DNA of 64,000 nucleotides from Phocoena phocoena (lineage: Eukaryota; Chordata; Mammalia; Artiodactyla; Phocoenidae): NCBI RefSeq assembly GCF_963924675.1, contig NC_089220.1, positions 155,966,270 through 156,030,269 on the forward strand, in the 5' to 3' direction. The notes under the pieces are model-generated. The model had not been told where the DNA came from, did no database searches, and saw only the letters and a program-made list of their open reading frames with translations. Position numbers and translations under genes: made by a program. Shown in pieces: positions 1 to 12,600 of this stretch; within the stretch, counting starts at the first letter, position 1; each line of letters begins with the position of its first letter.

Positions 1-2040
1 CACAATGCCTTTCTTTACTTAATAGGCCTGAAATATTGATTAACATTTACAGATTCAATTCCAAGCGCTTGCCAGAGGTTAGGGAGGGCCCAGAGTGAGC
101 TGTTCGTGCCACTCAAATTCTAAGGTGTAATGAAATTCCCCACTATGCCTGTCAACTCATCTGCTGAACAGGTCATTTCCCACACGGTCTCTGGTGTTGA
201 AGGAAGCCATTTCCACTTCATATATTTCATAGACAATATGGGAAAAAATGATATGGCGCTAATATTGTGTTCTTTACGCTGCTGCCGAGAATTGACTAGA
301 CTCCATTATATAGTAATGCTCTTTTGAATGAAGGCCTTATCTTCCTAGAAGTGTTCATGAGCAACTCCAAGGACAGTCATGGCATTTCAGGACTGACTTG
401 GGCATTTCACGAGTGTTTGTTTTCCTCCTCACTTCCAAGTTTCAGGTGCTGGGGATTCACAATTGACTACGTACAAAAGCCATGGGTATTCACTTCAGTC
501 TGATGCTCCTACATATTTACTGACCCAGCCACGTGGGGGACTGGGCTCTTGTTCCTTCCTTTTAATCAACTGTTTTTCACTTCCCCCTTGCTACTTCTAA
601 AGATTCCAACCAGAAGACCTTGGAAACCAATCCAGAGCTTTACGCTGCCATTCTTAAGATCATTCTCATTTCACTGCTTTGGAAACTACTAGTTGATTTC
701 TTTCTCCTCAAGACATGGTATAATTTAGAATTTCACTTTTCAGACCTTTTCTTGTTTTCCTCTCCTTAAGTGATATAAAAGTATAGCCATGGTAACAATC
801 CTGGAACTTACCCAGAGAGTAAACTATTTAAGACATGGATCACTATGTGGGAGATCTATAAATAAACAAGCAGAATGCTACCTAAGGGGTAGCTAATTAA
901 TTTCATATAGTTTGCGACTAAATAGGGTTATTTCTTTAAAAGGGAAGAGGTGTTTAAAAAATAACCCATCAAAATCAATGGAATTCTCTTTATTGGAAAT
1001 CGTCTGGGAGGGCCTTTTTACTTCACTATGATGAATCAAAGTGACTCAATTTGTGCATGTATTTGTGTGAGTGCCACTTGTTTTCTTAAGGAAACTGTTT
1101 GGAAGGATTTGGAGCAGCTCTAAAACTGGTCTGTGCATCTTTCCTTTTGTTCACAGATCTTTACTCAATGCCAGACGCTATGCCAGTGAATTCAAGTATT
1201 CAGGTTTATTGTTTTTTTGTTTTTATTTATTTTATTTTGTTTTTGTTTTTCTTGGCTTTCCTGGACTTGGAGGCTGGGCTGGAGTCTTAAAGTTCAAGGT
1301 GACTTGTAAGCCTCCTGCTGCCATGGCTGAATAAAAGTGTTTGTGTTTGTCTACTGAAGGTCTTCAACTCTCCCTAGACTAAGTCTACAGATTTAGCTAG
1401 TAGTAAGTCAGAAAACCCAGGAAAGAGCTCCTGAAGACCCAGCCCCAAAGAAGCAAAACCCAACAAAACAAGAAAAAATTTTGCCTGAGAGGTGTGGGCT
1501 ACAAGGACAGTCGTCCTTGTAAACAAATGACCATTGATAAACCAGCCAAGAGCCACTCCTGCATAGGATTGGATCAGGAACGTAGGAAACATGTAATCAT
1601 TATTTCCTGAGAAGACATGCTTCCAGTGTATCAATAGATCAGGAGTAAGAGGAGAGATTGGGAAGCTTCGAGGCAAGTACATACTAGATGTCAGCTCCCC
1701 GAAATATATATTGCTTTGCTTCAGAGGAAGAGAATTCTACTATCCTAATGCCTCCCACCTCTTGTGGCCAACCTGTCTCATTCCACACCCTCCATAATAT
1801 TTAGTGTGAAGGGTCTCCAGCTTTTGCTTGGGCTGCACCTCATAGGGTATTTGCCAGCTTATTTACACTAATTTAAAAAAACAACAACAACAAACTATGT
1901 GCCAGATAACTATTGATTAAGCAAAGGGAGTTGAAAATATTCAATTTTCTTCACAAGGGAGCAAAACGCATCCCCCAACATCTGGTCTCCTCAAGTGCTG
2001 ATCTCTGAAAAGTATAGACTTCTCGTTCCAACACAGTCTT
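1..2040. other. Unrecognised AT-rich sequence, no gene seen
   Basis: About 2 kb with no repeat family or exon that I recognise. The open frames are short (at most 102 codons), lack any recognisable domain and have no splice context. A T-rich low-complexity tract lies at 1206-1251. Confidence 0.6.
1206..1251. repeat. T-rich low-complexity tract
   Basis: T runs broken by single G or A bases (TTTTTG and TTTTA units). It could be the decayed poly(A) tail of a minus-strand retroposon, but no element body is recognisable beside it. Confidence 0.6.
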
Positions 2041-2045
2041 ACCAT

Positions 2046-2071
2046 CAAAACAAAACAAAACAAAACAAAAC
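2046..2071 (+). repeat. (CAAAA)n microsatellite
   Basis: Five consecutive CAAAA units, perfect. Confidence 0.9.
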
Positions 2072-4096
2072 ATTAACATATGTGAACAAACAAAGAAATA
2101 AGCAAAAACTATCAACCATTCTCAAGTTATTTCTCTCTTCTGTATTTTGTCTGTGTGGTATTTGGACTTGCCTATAATACAGTCAATGCTATTTTAAGTA
2201 TGTTGACATATCAGAACCCAAGTCACCCCTGGCTACAGTGATGCTGTGGGCATGAAATATAACTGTTTTGCTGTAGGCAAAGTTCTTAAGTAGGTTACAT
2301 TTGGATGACTGGGCATAGGTGTAAAAATCAAATATAATGAGTGCAAATTGGTAGTGTCAAATGTATTTAGCCAGGAAAAGAATAAGGTGGATGGGGTAGG
2401 GTTTTGTATGTTATTTAAATTTTTTTTTTCTTTGAGCTTTGTTTTGTTATTAACTAGTTTCAGAAATAAGTGAGCTCCCTTACCTCATGGGGTGGACATG
2501 GCAGCAGTCATGATTGCTCCAGGGGAAACTAGATTTCAAGATGTATAATCTTCTCTATACACTTAGTCACTCCTTATTTGTGTGGCCCAGGGCAATTATC
2601 TTTTCCCCTCCTTATCTAAGTCTCTTTATGCCCATAATCATCAAAAGACAGAAATAGACAAAGGTCATATTCTGGGAACCAGGGAAGCACAGGGAAAATA
2701 AAAATACCACTAGAGATGCTATTAGGGAAAAAGGCTTATCTTTAAACTTTATCAGCACTGCAGCAGAAAAATTTACTGTTGTGAAATCATCACTTCAGCC
2801 CTGAGTTTGACATAAATAAGCAGATAAGGAGTATTCCTACTTTAAGGGAGTTGGTCATGTGTGGTTGTTTTACTTTCATCCAGTTGGCAATTTTATTACA
2901 TGTAGAAATCATAAGCAACAGTTTAAAGGAATTTGTTGTTACCTCTTTCAATTGGATTTGTACTCATTCACATAATCCAGACCTTGATTGTGAAGAGGGA
3001 GGGTATTTCCATCGTAAAATACAAGTCGGTAACTCTGGATTAAACAAACAAAAGCATATTTCTTTAGGACTTCTCAGAGCTTTTAATACACTCTCCCTCC
3101 AAGAGGAGGTATAGCATAAAATATTTCCAAAATGTATTGGGACATGAAACATTCTCTTTCACAATATATCCATTAATGTTTCAAGGTGCATTTTCATTCT
3201 AAAGAACAAAGTTTAGAAAATGTTAAAAGGATTCACTCCAAACAGCTGTTTGATTTCACCTGTGTTTTCCAGGAAATCAGAAGTCAAAAGATATAGGACC
3301 CTAGGTAAAAATCAGAGCGACTTTTATGTTTAGTTCCTTCTATTCTTGTCTTTGTCTTCATCATCTTTTGTGGGGGGGGGGGAGGGCAATTCTTAACTCT
3401 TTTGTTTGGATAAAAGAGTACTTTAAATTGGTTTATTAATTTAAGAAGAAATCACTGTAGTTATAAGTGATTAATGCCCTTGACTATTACAGAGACCTAA
3501 AGGGATTATGTATGGAAATACAATATGTATTACTTATCAATGATAATGCTAAAATGAAGTCCAAAGGAAAAAGCAAATATTAACCACATTTATGTCCTTT
3601 TTAGTAAAACCAGATAGAAGGACACTGGATCAGTATGATTCCTCTGGTCCCATGCATTGAATACTTCCCCTATTCCATGACCCTGTATATATCACTTACT
3701 ATGTAATAGACTCTGTCAAGACTTAACATTTGCTGGATGGAGACTTCCTTTTGACTTTCCCTTTGACAGATGCAGCTTGGCGGGTCTTAAGAAAAGTTCA
3801 CTGTATTAATCCACTCCTCTTTTGCAGGATAAAAAGGGAAAAGATGAGAATAACAAAACCAAAGAATAGTATACTAAAATTCCATAAATAGCTGATCACT
3901 GAATGTTGGAGCAAATATAAATAGATAAATTCTTATCTCAACAAGAATCTGTCTTAACAAAGAAGTGACTGTTAGGGTGCCCATGGGAATCCTTTTGCAG
4001 TTTACAGAAGATTGCCCGTGCTCCAGGTAGAGAGGAATGTTGCATTTCAGTTCGACAGAAGACAGCTGTGCTGGGCCCAGTTAGCCTCGAGATGTT
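2072..4096. other. Unrecognised sequence, no gene seen
   Basis: No known repeat or exon recognised. The only notable feature is a G homopolymer near 3372-3382, listed separately. Confidence 0.55.
3372..3386 (+). repeat. G homopolymer
   Basis: A run of 11 G followed by A and GGG. It is unusual in this AT-rich context and prone to slippage and sequencing error. Confidence 0.85.
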
Positions 4097-4119
4097 GGGC
4101 TGGGCTGGGCTGGGCTGGG
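4097..4119 (+). repeat. (GGGCT)n pentanucleotide repeat, G-quadruplex motif
   Basis: Five GGG runs separated by uniform CT loops, which fits the canonical G3-N2 quadruplex pattern. It sits in otherwise unrecognised single-copy sequence. Confidence 0.85.
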
Positions 4120-4120
4120 T

Positions 4121-5991
4121 GAGCTCTTCCAGGGAGCGTGATGGTCCTTCACGCATCTTGCACTTAGGCGTACATTTGAACGTTTTCTCTTGTCTATAGT
4201 GGTTTTGTTTTATCAGAGATTTAGTACCATTATAGCAGGATCCATAAATATAAACTATACAAGTCATTTGAGAAACAAGGAATGTAAATGACGTGATGGC
4301 TTCTGTGGCTCTAAAGCATTCTGGCGTCATCACAGGGATAGGCAGCAGCTGGGTTCTACAGAGCTTCTTCCCAGAGCTGGGCGAGGGCCCATCGCTGACT
4401 GTCAGAGGTCAAGTCGACATCTGTACTCAAAGTCCAGGATGGCCCTGAAATATGACCTTCTTTATGAATTTGAGAATTACCACTTTTTCTTGTTTCTGTC
4501 GTAGTCTCTAATCCAAGGATCACAATATCATTTTTCAAAGTCTAAAAGTTACTTAAGTCAGACAGGTGGTGAAAAGTGAAAGGAGAGAAAATAAAAGTGA
4601 CTAAATCCAAAAATAGTTTGAACACAGTGATCAAGCCTCCCAGATCATTGTCCCACAGGCTGAAGGACATGGAGTCTCATTAGTGTCCCAGAGTCATTTT
4701 CATTAGACAAAGAGCAGTTTCTAGTTCTATTTAAAGTCAAGGTCACTTTTCAAAACACTGAATGAAAGGTAGCATTGGTTTTACATATATATATATTTTT
4801 TTAATATAAAATAAGCACACCTACAGCTCTTAATTTTTAGTTTAACATGTAAATAATAAATCTAGGGTAATAAAACATTGCACATCTTCCGTCTTATTTC
4901 ATCAGTGAGGCTGTGCACATTTGAACATCCCGTGAGATAAAATACAGTTCCTGGAGGAGAAGGAATGAGGAGTCAGAGACTCTAAGATGAGTGGCTAGGA
5001 GCAAGTCTCCAAAGAAAGAGGAGGTCAAAGAGCAAGATGGTGGCAGTTGGGGTGCTGGGCAGGGAAGGGTGTTGGGGTATGCGTTGTGGTACACTATGAC
5101 CCACATATAATTCGTGTCTCATGCATCCCTTTAGTTATTTATTGTATACCTTCCATTCCTTTTAAAATAACATTTTTATAACTCCATAAATTTTTTATAT
5201 ATAAATTGGATCTGCTTTATTTCCCATGTCTCTCACATTTTATCTTTTTCCTGTGAGTTCTTGGTATCATCTACATCAATAATCATTTCCTCCCTCGATC
5301 TTTTGTCTGTGGTAGTATCCTTCCCATTTTACAATTTGGCAGTCCTGTTTCTCTTCTCTTACAAATCTTAATTTTTTTTTCTTGAAGATGACGAAGCAGT
5401 TGGATTGATGTATTTTCTCAAGTTTCTTTAGAACTCTCCTCTGAATTAATCTATATTTTCTGTCCTATCTGGTGTGTCTCAGAGAGCTGAATTCCTCTTG
5501 TTTAGAAAGATGGCCCCTTCGTTTTGACCCAGTTACATTTTTATACTTATAAAAGTTGTATAGTTTTATAGGTATTTACTGTTTTTCCATGTAGTGGGAA
5601 GCACAGCTGGACTAGTTTTTGTTCAAAATAGACTATTCCCAGGAAAAAGAATTCTCTCTAGTCTGTACTCTCCTTTCTGACCTTTGTGCCAAATTCCCAC
5701 CTAGTCCTGAGGGACATCCTACAGACCCCCTGCCTGCAATGTCACCTCCCCCACTAGGAATCATGCTGGTGGCTGTGCTCTCTATCTAGTGCATGGTGGT
5801 GAAGGAAGCTTGGCCAGGCCTTCCAGCAGTGCATTCTTGCACAGAGTTTCTTGTCTCCCTTATCTCACTGTCTCTCATCCTTCCAAAGTAGTGGTGTTTG
5901 AACAGTGTAGGGGTTTTGTCTCCGTTACCTCTATTTATTTCCTGCTGGCCCTCTGTACCTCTTTCATTACATTCCCATCTTTACTCCATCT
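4121..5991. other. Unrecognised sequence, no gene seen
   Basis: Contains short AT-rich tracts (near 4785-4800 and 5185-5205). No transposon family or coding domain recognised. Confidence 0.55.
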
Positions 5992-6215
5992 AAAAGGCAC
6001 TTTAGGGGCTTCCCTGGTGGCACAGTGGTTGAGAGTCCGCCTGCCGATGCAGGTGACACAGGTTCGTGCCCCGGTCTGGGAAGATCCCACATGCCGCGGA
6101 GCAGCTGGGCCAGTGAGCCATGGCCGCTGAGCCTGCGCATCCGGAGCTTGTGCTCCACAACGGGAGAGGCCACAACAATGAGAGGCCCGCGTACCGCAAA
6201 AAAAAAGGCATTTTA
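5992..6215 (+). mobile_element. CHR SINE (CHR-2-like), full length, with target duplications
   Basis: tRNA-derived SINE body at 6005-6202. It begins with the family head GGGCTTCCCTGGTGG and has the middle GAAGATCCCACATGCCGCGG and the end AGAGGCCCGCGTACCGC before a short A tail. It is flanked by 13-bp duplications AAAAGGCACTTTA (5992-6004) and AAAAGGCATTTTA (6203-6215) with one mismatch, typical of L1-driven target-primed insertion. CHR SINEs are known in cetaceans, hippos and ruminants. The short frames seen on both strands here are translations of the SINE, not genes. Confidence 0.95.
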
Positions 6216-6394
6216 ATTTCTGACCTGTTACAGTCATCCCTGTGTTATAGTCATTCCCACTTTTCCTCTGGGACTGTCAGTTGCCAGACAGCTAGGGGCT
6301 GAGGGTGGGGGAGGGCTGCTAATTGCTGCCTGGAAGTATTTCCTCCCTTGAAATCAGAGAGCATCCCATTCATTTCCCCTCTTTGTTCTCTAAT

Positions 6395-6764
6395 TGCTCT
6401 GTTGTGGAATGAATTTTTGTGTCCCCACCAAATTCATACACTGAAGTCCTAACCCCCAGGTGATGGTATTTGAAGGAGAGGCCTTGGGAAGTAACTTCAC
6501 ATGAGATCATGTGAGTGGGATTAGAGTCCTTTTAGGAGGAGATGTGAGAGAGCTTCTCTCTCCCCTGTCTCTGTGTCCCCTGAGGACGCTGCAAGAGGAC
6601 AGCCATCTCCAAGCCAGGCAGAGAGCTCTCACCAGAGCCTGTCGATGCTGGCACCCACAGCTCAGATTCCAGCCTCCAGAACTATGAGGAAATACATTTC
6701 TGTTTTTTCAGCTGCTCAGTCTTTAGTATTTGTTATGGCAGCCAGAGCTGACTAAGCCATGCTC
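6395..6764 (+). mobile_element. Solo LTR of an ERVL-MaLR element (MST-like), intact 5-bp target duplication
   Basis: LTR body at 6400-6759. It starts TGTTGTGGAATGAATTTTTG and continues with the recognisable MaLR text: a block about dated C-runs (GTCCCCACCAAATTCATA), the AGAGAGCTTCTCTCTC stretch, CAGCCTCCAGAACTATGAG, and the end GAGCTGACTAAGCCA. Identical 5-bp direct repeats TGCTC flank it at 6395-6399 and 6760-6764. No internal region follows, so this is a solo LTR left by recombination between two LTRs. The sub-family (MSTA/MSTB) is inferred from memory of the consensus. Confidence 0.9.
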
Positions 6765-6784
6765 CTTCTCTATCTTGTTTCCAT

Positions 6785-7225
6785 TCACTTAACAAGAATT
6801 TGTTGAGCCTCAAGTGTGCTCCAAGTCGTGTGCTAGGCGGTAAACAAAGCAGGAAGCAAAACAAAAATCCTTGTCCTCATGTTGAGTAGAGTAGGGAGGT
6901 GTTATATAATGTATGCTAGACGGTGACATGCCCGATAGAAAAATAAAAATGTAGCAAAAAGGAAAGGTGGGAATTCAGAGGGGTGGCGGGGGGGCGCACT
7001 GTTAGAGTCAGGAAGGGAGGCCTGATCACCAAAACGGCATTTGCACAGAGAAATGAAGGATAGGACGGGGTTAGGAGCGGGCCATGTGAGTACCTGGGAA
7101 AAGACATTTCCTGGAGGAAGGAACAGCAAGTTCAAAGGCCCAGAGGTAAGAGCAGCCTTGGTGGGTTCGTGGAACAGCAGGGAAGCTCATGGAAGGAGAG
7201 TGGAATGAGAACAAGCAGCGAGAGA
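6785..7225 (-). mobile_element. L2 LINE fragment, minus strand
   Basis: The reverse complement matches the L2 3' end. The stretch near 6785-6900 corresponds to the reversed L2 tail, and 7080-7190 (GGAACAGCAAGTTCAAAGGC...) corresponds to the reversed upstream L2 body. Old and diverged. Confidence 0.75.
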
Positions 7226-7264
7226 TGGGTTCAGGCAGCTCGTTAGCACCAACGCAATCACCTA

Positions 7265-7745
7265 AAGGGTAGGTGCACCTCTGCTCAAAGCCTTCAGTGG
7301 GTTGAAATTGCCTGAAGAATAAATTTCAGATTCTTTAACGTGGCATTCAAAGTCTTGTACCACCTGGACTTTCCAATACATTTAGTCTCACTTCTTCACC
7401 CTGCCTAGTTCTCCACTCTAGTTACGTTCACCATTTTCCCAGACAAACCTGTGCATGTTCCTAGCTCTTGGAAACTTTGCCAGAACTCTCCTTACCTACC
7501 AAAGTTGGTTTCATCCTTAAAGATTCAGCTTAAATGCTACCTTCTACTGACACACCTTCCTCCAGTGGTACCTGGGTAAAGTTACTCACTCCTACCTTTG
7601 TTCTTCCACAGCATTTTGACTTTATTTATACTGGGATATTTATTTAATTATTATCTCTACTTTAAATTAATAGCTAGTTACATGGCTGTTTCTCCTACTA
7701 AATGATACGCTTCCTGGCAAAAGGGTCAATGTGCATCTGATATAT
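7265..7745 (+). mobile_element. L2 LINE fragment, plus strand
   Basis: It follows the L2 3' region in order: CTTCAGTGGGTTGAAATTGC, GGCATTCAAAGTCTTGTACC, TAAAGATTCAGCTTAAATGC, then the ACACACCTTCCTCC and ATGATACGCTTCCTGGCAAA blocks. It is in opposite orientation to the L2 piece immediately upstream, so the two are separate insertions or an inversion. Confidence 0.8.
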
Positions 7746-9325
7746 TCCTTTTGTTAGTTTTTAAAAGAGAACTAACTCAGAACCGATTCTTTTTATAATC
7801 TTTCAAAAAGAAAATGGACATTTGTCCCAGATTATTTAAATATTATTTTCATAAGCTAAGGTGTCTGTAACCAGATGATATATCAATGGAACACAGCTTT
7901 CCATTATTCCAAAGCTGTGTTCCCACCGACAATTTCAGAGAGGTGAAATCTAACTGACTATAGATTTTTGTCTTTGGTGGTCAAGGTCATTCACACTGAA
8001 TTTCACACTGAGATTCCACTGTAAAGAAGAGTATTTGTAGCCCTTTGTCTCTTAGAAGCCCCAATTTAAAAATCCGTAACATCACAAACCATGTGAAGTC
8101 CTCATGCTGCTTCTTTTAAAAATTTTCTTGGAAGAGAAGTATTGAAGCTTCAGGAGTTAGCATCTGCCTCCCTGTAACTGTAGGTAACCTCCCAGGAATA
8201 CTATTCACAGCTGCCAGGTAACTGAGGATGCCGGTAGTTTGGATGGACTGAAAATAATTGGCAACTCTAAGGAAGTACTTAAGATCCTGGAAGAAACACC
8301 TGCCACTGTTCCAGGAGAAGTGTGTTTTCTGAAGAATTCCTGTTGCCTGCCTTTCTCACATCTCCTGTCCCAGGTATTCACTTAGAGTGGTAAGATGTTT
8401 GTGTCCTATTTCTCTGTTACCATGGGGACAGATCCATCTTTGGAGGATTTGGCAGTAAGAATAACAAAAAGCAATACAGTAAAACCAAGCAAAAATTCAT
8501 GATTTCAAACGTTTTCCTTGAAAACTCATATCTTCCCAAGAACAGTTCCATGGAAGTCCTTCTCAGTCATCTGGAATAGGACGTGGGAGACTGTCCCTAC
8601 CTGTACCTTGGTTTCAGGTAGGTGATGGTCACTAGACGTTTGTCCCTGCAATTTGAGTTTGTATTTTTATAAGTGATCCATTGTCCACTATCACACGAGT
8701 CTTGCTGAAATTTTGTTTACAAATACAACCAAATAACTAGTTCCGTCTTGGAAAAATGGAAATAGTTTTGAAATAATGTCTGTCAAGAGTAGTCAACTGT
8801 AAAACGAAAATGAAGCCACAAAAGAGACAGTGTTGCCGCATCCCTCTGGCCCCTCGGCCACCTCTACCACACAAACACACACAGAATGACTCAGAGATGT
8901 CACAAAAACATACTGGAAATTCACCATTGGCAGAGAGAAATGTGTTGTCTCAGAGTTTTATTCAGAAAGGTATTAGCTTTTTTTCATATTGAAATTGAAC
9001 ATACAGGCTGCTGACCAAAAAACCAAAATTGTAAACCTTATTCCAGCAGACCCAGCAAATTCAAAGGTTTTGGTCTCTACTAAATACTCAAGAATAGTCC
9101 AATTCATGTAAAAGTGAAGAACTTCCTTTCAAAAATTCATGTAAAGATGATCATTATAAATAGAAGAGTTTGATCCTTGATTTGGTGCTTAGCATGGAGG
9201 AGCCATACTCCCTTTATAAAGCCTCTCATAATGTTCTATGCCACCAATATAAATTAAGGAGAACTTTGCAGCCCTTTTAAAGCTCATTAAACACATTGAA
9301 AGCTATGAGGTAGGATAATACCACG
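7746..9325. other. Unrecognised sequence, no gene seen
   Basis: No known repeat identified. Short frames only. Confidence 0.5.
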
Positions 9326-9329
9326 AAAG

Positions 9330-9460
9330 CATCTCTGAACTGGAAGTCAGGCACCCTGGGTTGTGGCGTTGGTCATACCCTTTAACCTGTCTGGGACTCA
9401 GTTTCCTCTAAAAGGAGATATTTGAACTAGATATTTTTTACAATCTTCTCAGCTCTGGAA
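9330..9460 (+). mobile_element. MIR-family SINE fragment, plus strand
   Basis: Diverged MIR core: GGAAGTCAGGCACCCTGGGT, then CCTTTAACCTGTCTGGGACT followed by CAGTTTCCTCTAAAAGGAG. Confidence 0.75.
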
Positions 9461-9524
9461 TTTTATTTTTGCTTAATAGAGAGAGGAGTGCAGGAGACAA
9501 CTATAGTCTGAGTGCTGATCGTGT

Positions 9525-9693
9525 AAGGCAGAGGCATTAGCATTACCTGGGACTTGTTAGAAATGCACATGCCCTGGCCCCACCCAGACATACAGACTCA
9601 GACACGGTGTGGATGGAGCCCAGCACTGAGTTTTCAGACACCCTCCTGGGGATTGTGACGCCTGCTCCAGGTGAGAACTGCTCATGTAAGGAG
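9525..9693 (-). mobile_element. MER5A non-autonomous hAT-Charlie element
   Basis: Contains the characteristic MER5A blocks AGGCATTAGCATTACCTGGG, TTGTTAGAAATGCACATGCC and CTGGCCCCACCCAGACATAC, ending near GGTGAGAACTGCTCA. Terminal inverted repeats are worn and I could not find a clear 8-bp duplication. Orientation is given relative to my memory of the consensus. Confidence 0.8.
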
Positions 9694-9699
9694 TGTGCT

Positions 9700-12600
9700 T
9701 CAGTCTTTTGATCTCACACTGCTAATGCCACAGTAGAGGTAGTTAAATAAGACGTATTCTAGGGTCAGAAAGGGACAGCAGAGGTGGATGGGACGGGGAT
9801 GAACAGCTCAGCTAGCCCTTGGGGCAGGACACCTCTGTGTGAGAAGGTAGGACTGTGTAAAGGTTAGAGATCATTTGGTGCCAGGACTTATGCTTCACCA
9901 CTGACCCTAGTCCCTGGTATTTGGGAAAAAAATATTTAAACATGGTACTAAATGTTAGTTTGTAAAGTACAGTCTGATCACCCCTTGCTCTCTTTGAGTT
10001 GGGTCTTCAAGCAAATGTCACCTTACCTTCATATCTAGTCATCAATAGTTTATTCACATAGCTTTATAACTAACAGCCCAGTCCTGTTGGGCTCTCACCT
10101 GAACCTAGAATTAACCTGGGGAAGGGAGGCTTTGTCTGGGAGAAGACAGGTGGCCCTGCCATTACACGTCACGTCACTCTATGGTTTTAAGGTGCTGCTT
10201 AGTATGTTGAAAAGATGTTGTTCAATGGTTGTTGGTCTGATTGGGGGGTGTTTGTTGCCACCTGATGGGCTTCCCACTTTGGACCGAGGCCGGAGAATGA
10301 TGTCCATTCAGTAGTACTACTATGGCCACAGAGGCCCCTTTGATCTGCTGAAATGCTGTCACTCCCATGCAGTCTCTTATCGGCTCCCACAGGTACCCAA
10401 GCTGCCCATCTGGTGCCCACAGATCCGCGGTGTCCCCTTAGCCTCCCCACCTACTCAGCCCAACACCTCTGGACTCCAGCCTCCAGCTCACTCACTGGGC
10501 CAGGGTTTTGTTCTTGATGTCTGATGATTTTGTCAGTGGCACAGATCGAGTTCTGCAGGTGAAATGCAGCCTCCTCCAAGAGTGTTTTTTAAACCTATGT
10601 CATTTAAATTTACTTTGGGAAGAGCTGCCTGCACCTCCAATATGTTCTTTCGTATTTCTGGTCACATCCAGGGCAAAACATGTTAATGCGTAGTTGTTCT
10701 GGGATTAGGAAAATAAAACATAATGCAGTCATCTCTTAGCTACATCAGCAAACTTGATGAGCATAGGTGTGTATGTGTTTTCTTTTCTTTTCTGAGAACC
10801 AGCTAATATTAAGGCAATTCAAGACAAAGATATTTTTTGAAGAAGCAAAGAGAGGAAAAGTGTAATCTCTTTTGTGAGCTACATTTACCCCAAGGCATTT
10901 ATCATAAAATGCACTTTGTTTCTGATTGCATCACTCTGACAGCTGGGACGGGGAAGCAGCCACATTGGGAGATTGTCACACACTCTCACAAGCTCCTTTG
11001 GCTTCTATCAGTTTAATCTTTTTTCTTCTTCTGACCAGAAAACTCTTGGTTCAATTCCATTTGAATGTCAACAATAAAAAAGTAAAAAACACAGCAAAAA
11101 CTTCATGAGCAAATGTTCAAACTTCAGGGGAAAATAATCAAAGGACCAGTTATTCCTATGTACCTCCCTAAAGATACACAATATCGTTTGATGTGCACAT
11201 ACAATTTAATATGACCTTCTGAAAAGCTAAAATGGTCAGAACAAGAAAATTCACCATTTGAAATATTTGGGAAGAAAGTTTTATATCATCCTTTCATGTG
11301 AAACTTCTCCAAACAATGGCCTTCCTGGAAAATATAGAAGTAGCACGGCTCGTGTTTTGGTAGAAATACATGTTTGGGAATGTCTTCCCAATGACATTCA
11401 TGTCGTAATGGGAAAGGAAACAAGATGGTAAGAGCTGTTGGTATGGTTTCCTAAAACAGACTCCTAAATGTAATTTAAAGAAAATAAGTATGACAGCCCA
11501 AGGTCATCAATCATTTCTAATGATCACTCTTATTTTAACAATGGGGGAATGGAGCACAGGTGGGTAACAAGTCAGAGATGACCTTGTAAGTCGGTTGCAC
11601 CAGATGAAATAAAATCCCAGAGGACTTTTCTTTCTGTGCTTCAGCTGCTGTCTTGTGTGAGATTTTTATTTTAGTTGTGTCTTGGCTATACATTTTTAAA
11701 GCGTCTAATGGCATGCAACCCAGCAGGGTTTGAATGTGATTAGACCCAGGTGAAGCACCATTAAAAATGGGAGACATGTTCAAATGACATGACATTTTGA
11801 ATGGGTGCCCAACGTGGACCCCAGTGTGTTGGCTTTGTGTTTGTACTTGTTTCTTTGATTCTTAAACCGACTTCTTTTCAGAAGAAAATGTGCTTTCCTG
11901 AAACAGCTAATAGGATGCTTCATAGGTCACATGCTATTTTCGGGACCAGAGAAGAACAGCGTGTGTTATGGATGAAGTGAAAAACATCATTGCTGAGTTT
12001 CCCAGCTTTTGTAAGCTGAGGTCAAGGCATTACCTTTGATTTAACTTTTCAGTTGTTATTAAGTTTTCTTTTTTTCTTTGTTGACTGACTTGCAGCTTTG
12101 CTCCACCAATCAACCTTAACGCATTCACCCACCATCTCCCTTTGAACTTTAAAGGTATAATGGGCTCATCAACCCAAACTTTCTACTGCCTGTTGTACTA
12201 GGACTTGGTTCTGTGATTTCAATTGATCTCAACCAATTCAATACAGCAGGTGTTTATGCCATACACAAAGCCTGTGCCAGCCATTGTTTGAAGGCCATTT
12301 TTAAACTCTATGCCTAGCTTTTGTCTTACTCAAAAGTTCACACATTATATGTCCTCATAACATAAGTGTAAATGAATGTATGGGCATGGTTTTGTAGTTG
12401 TTTGCTTTATATTTTATAGTATTTAATAATGGACCTGAAGTGTTTGTGGGTTGCAGTATGGAAACTATTGATTAGACCATCTACACTGTTATTTCTCACA
12501 ACGTTATGGGGGGAAAGAAAAGCTTGACCTGGCTTTAGATAATATCATTTCCCTCATAGCTAAAACATTACATTCAAAGAGTTATTACCATGAAAGACAC

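Noticed and set aside
3938..4333. 131-codon minus-strand open frame
   Set aside because: It crosses the (GGGCT)n repeat and has no recognisable motif. A retrocopied gene was considered, but there is no A-tail and no target duplication I could see.
5789..6302. Several overlapping 60-113-codon frames on both strands
   Set aside because: They are translations of the CHR SINE. The same Pro/Ala/Gly/Arg-rich patterns recur at every CHR SINE in the window (17400, 36700, 42400, 49200, 57100).
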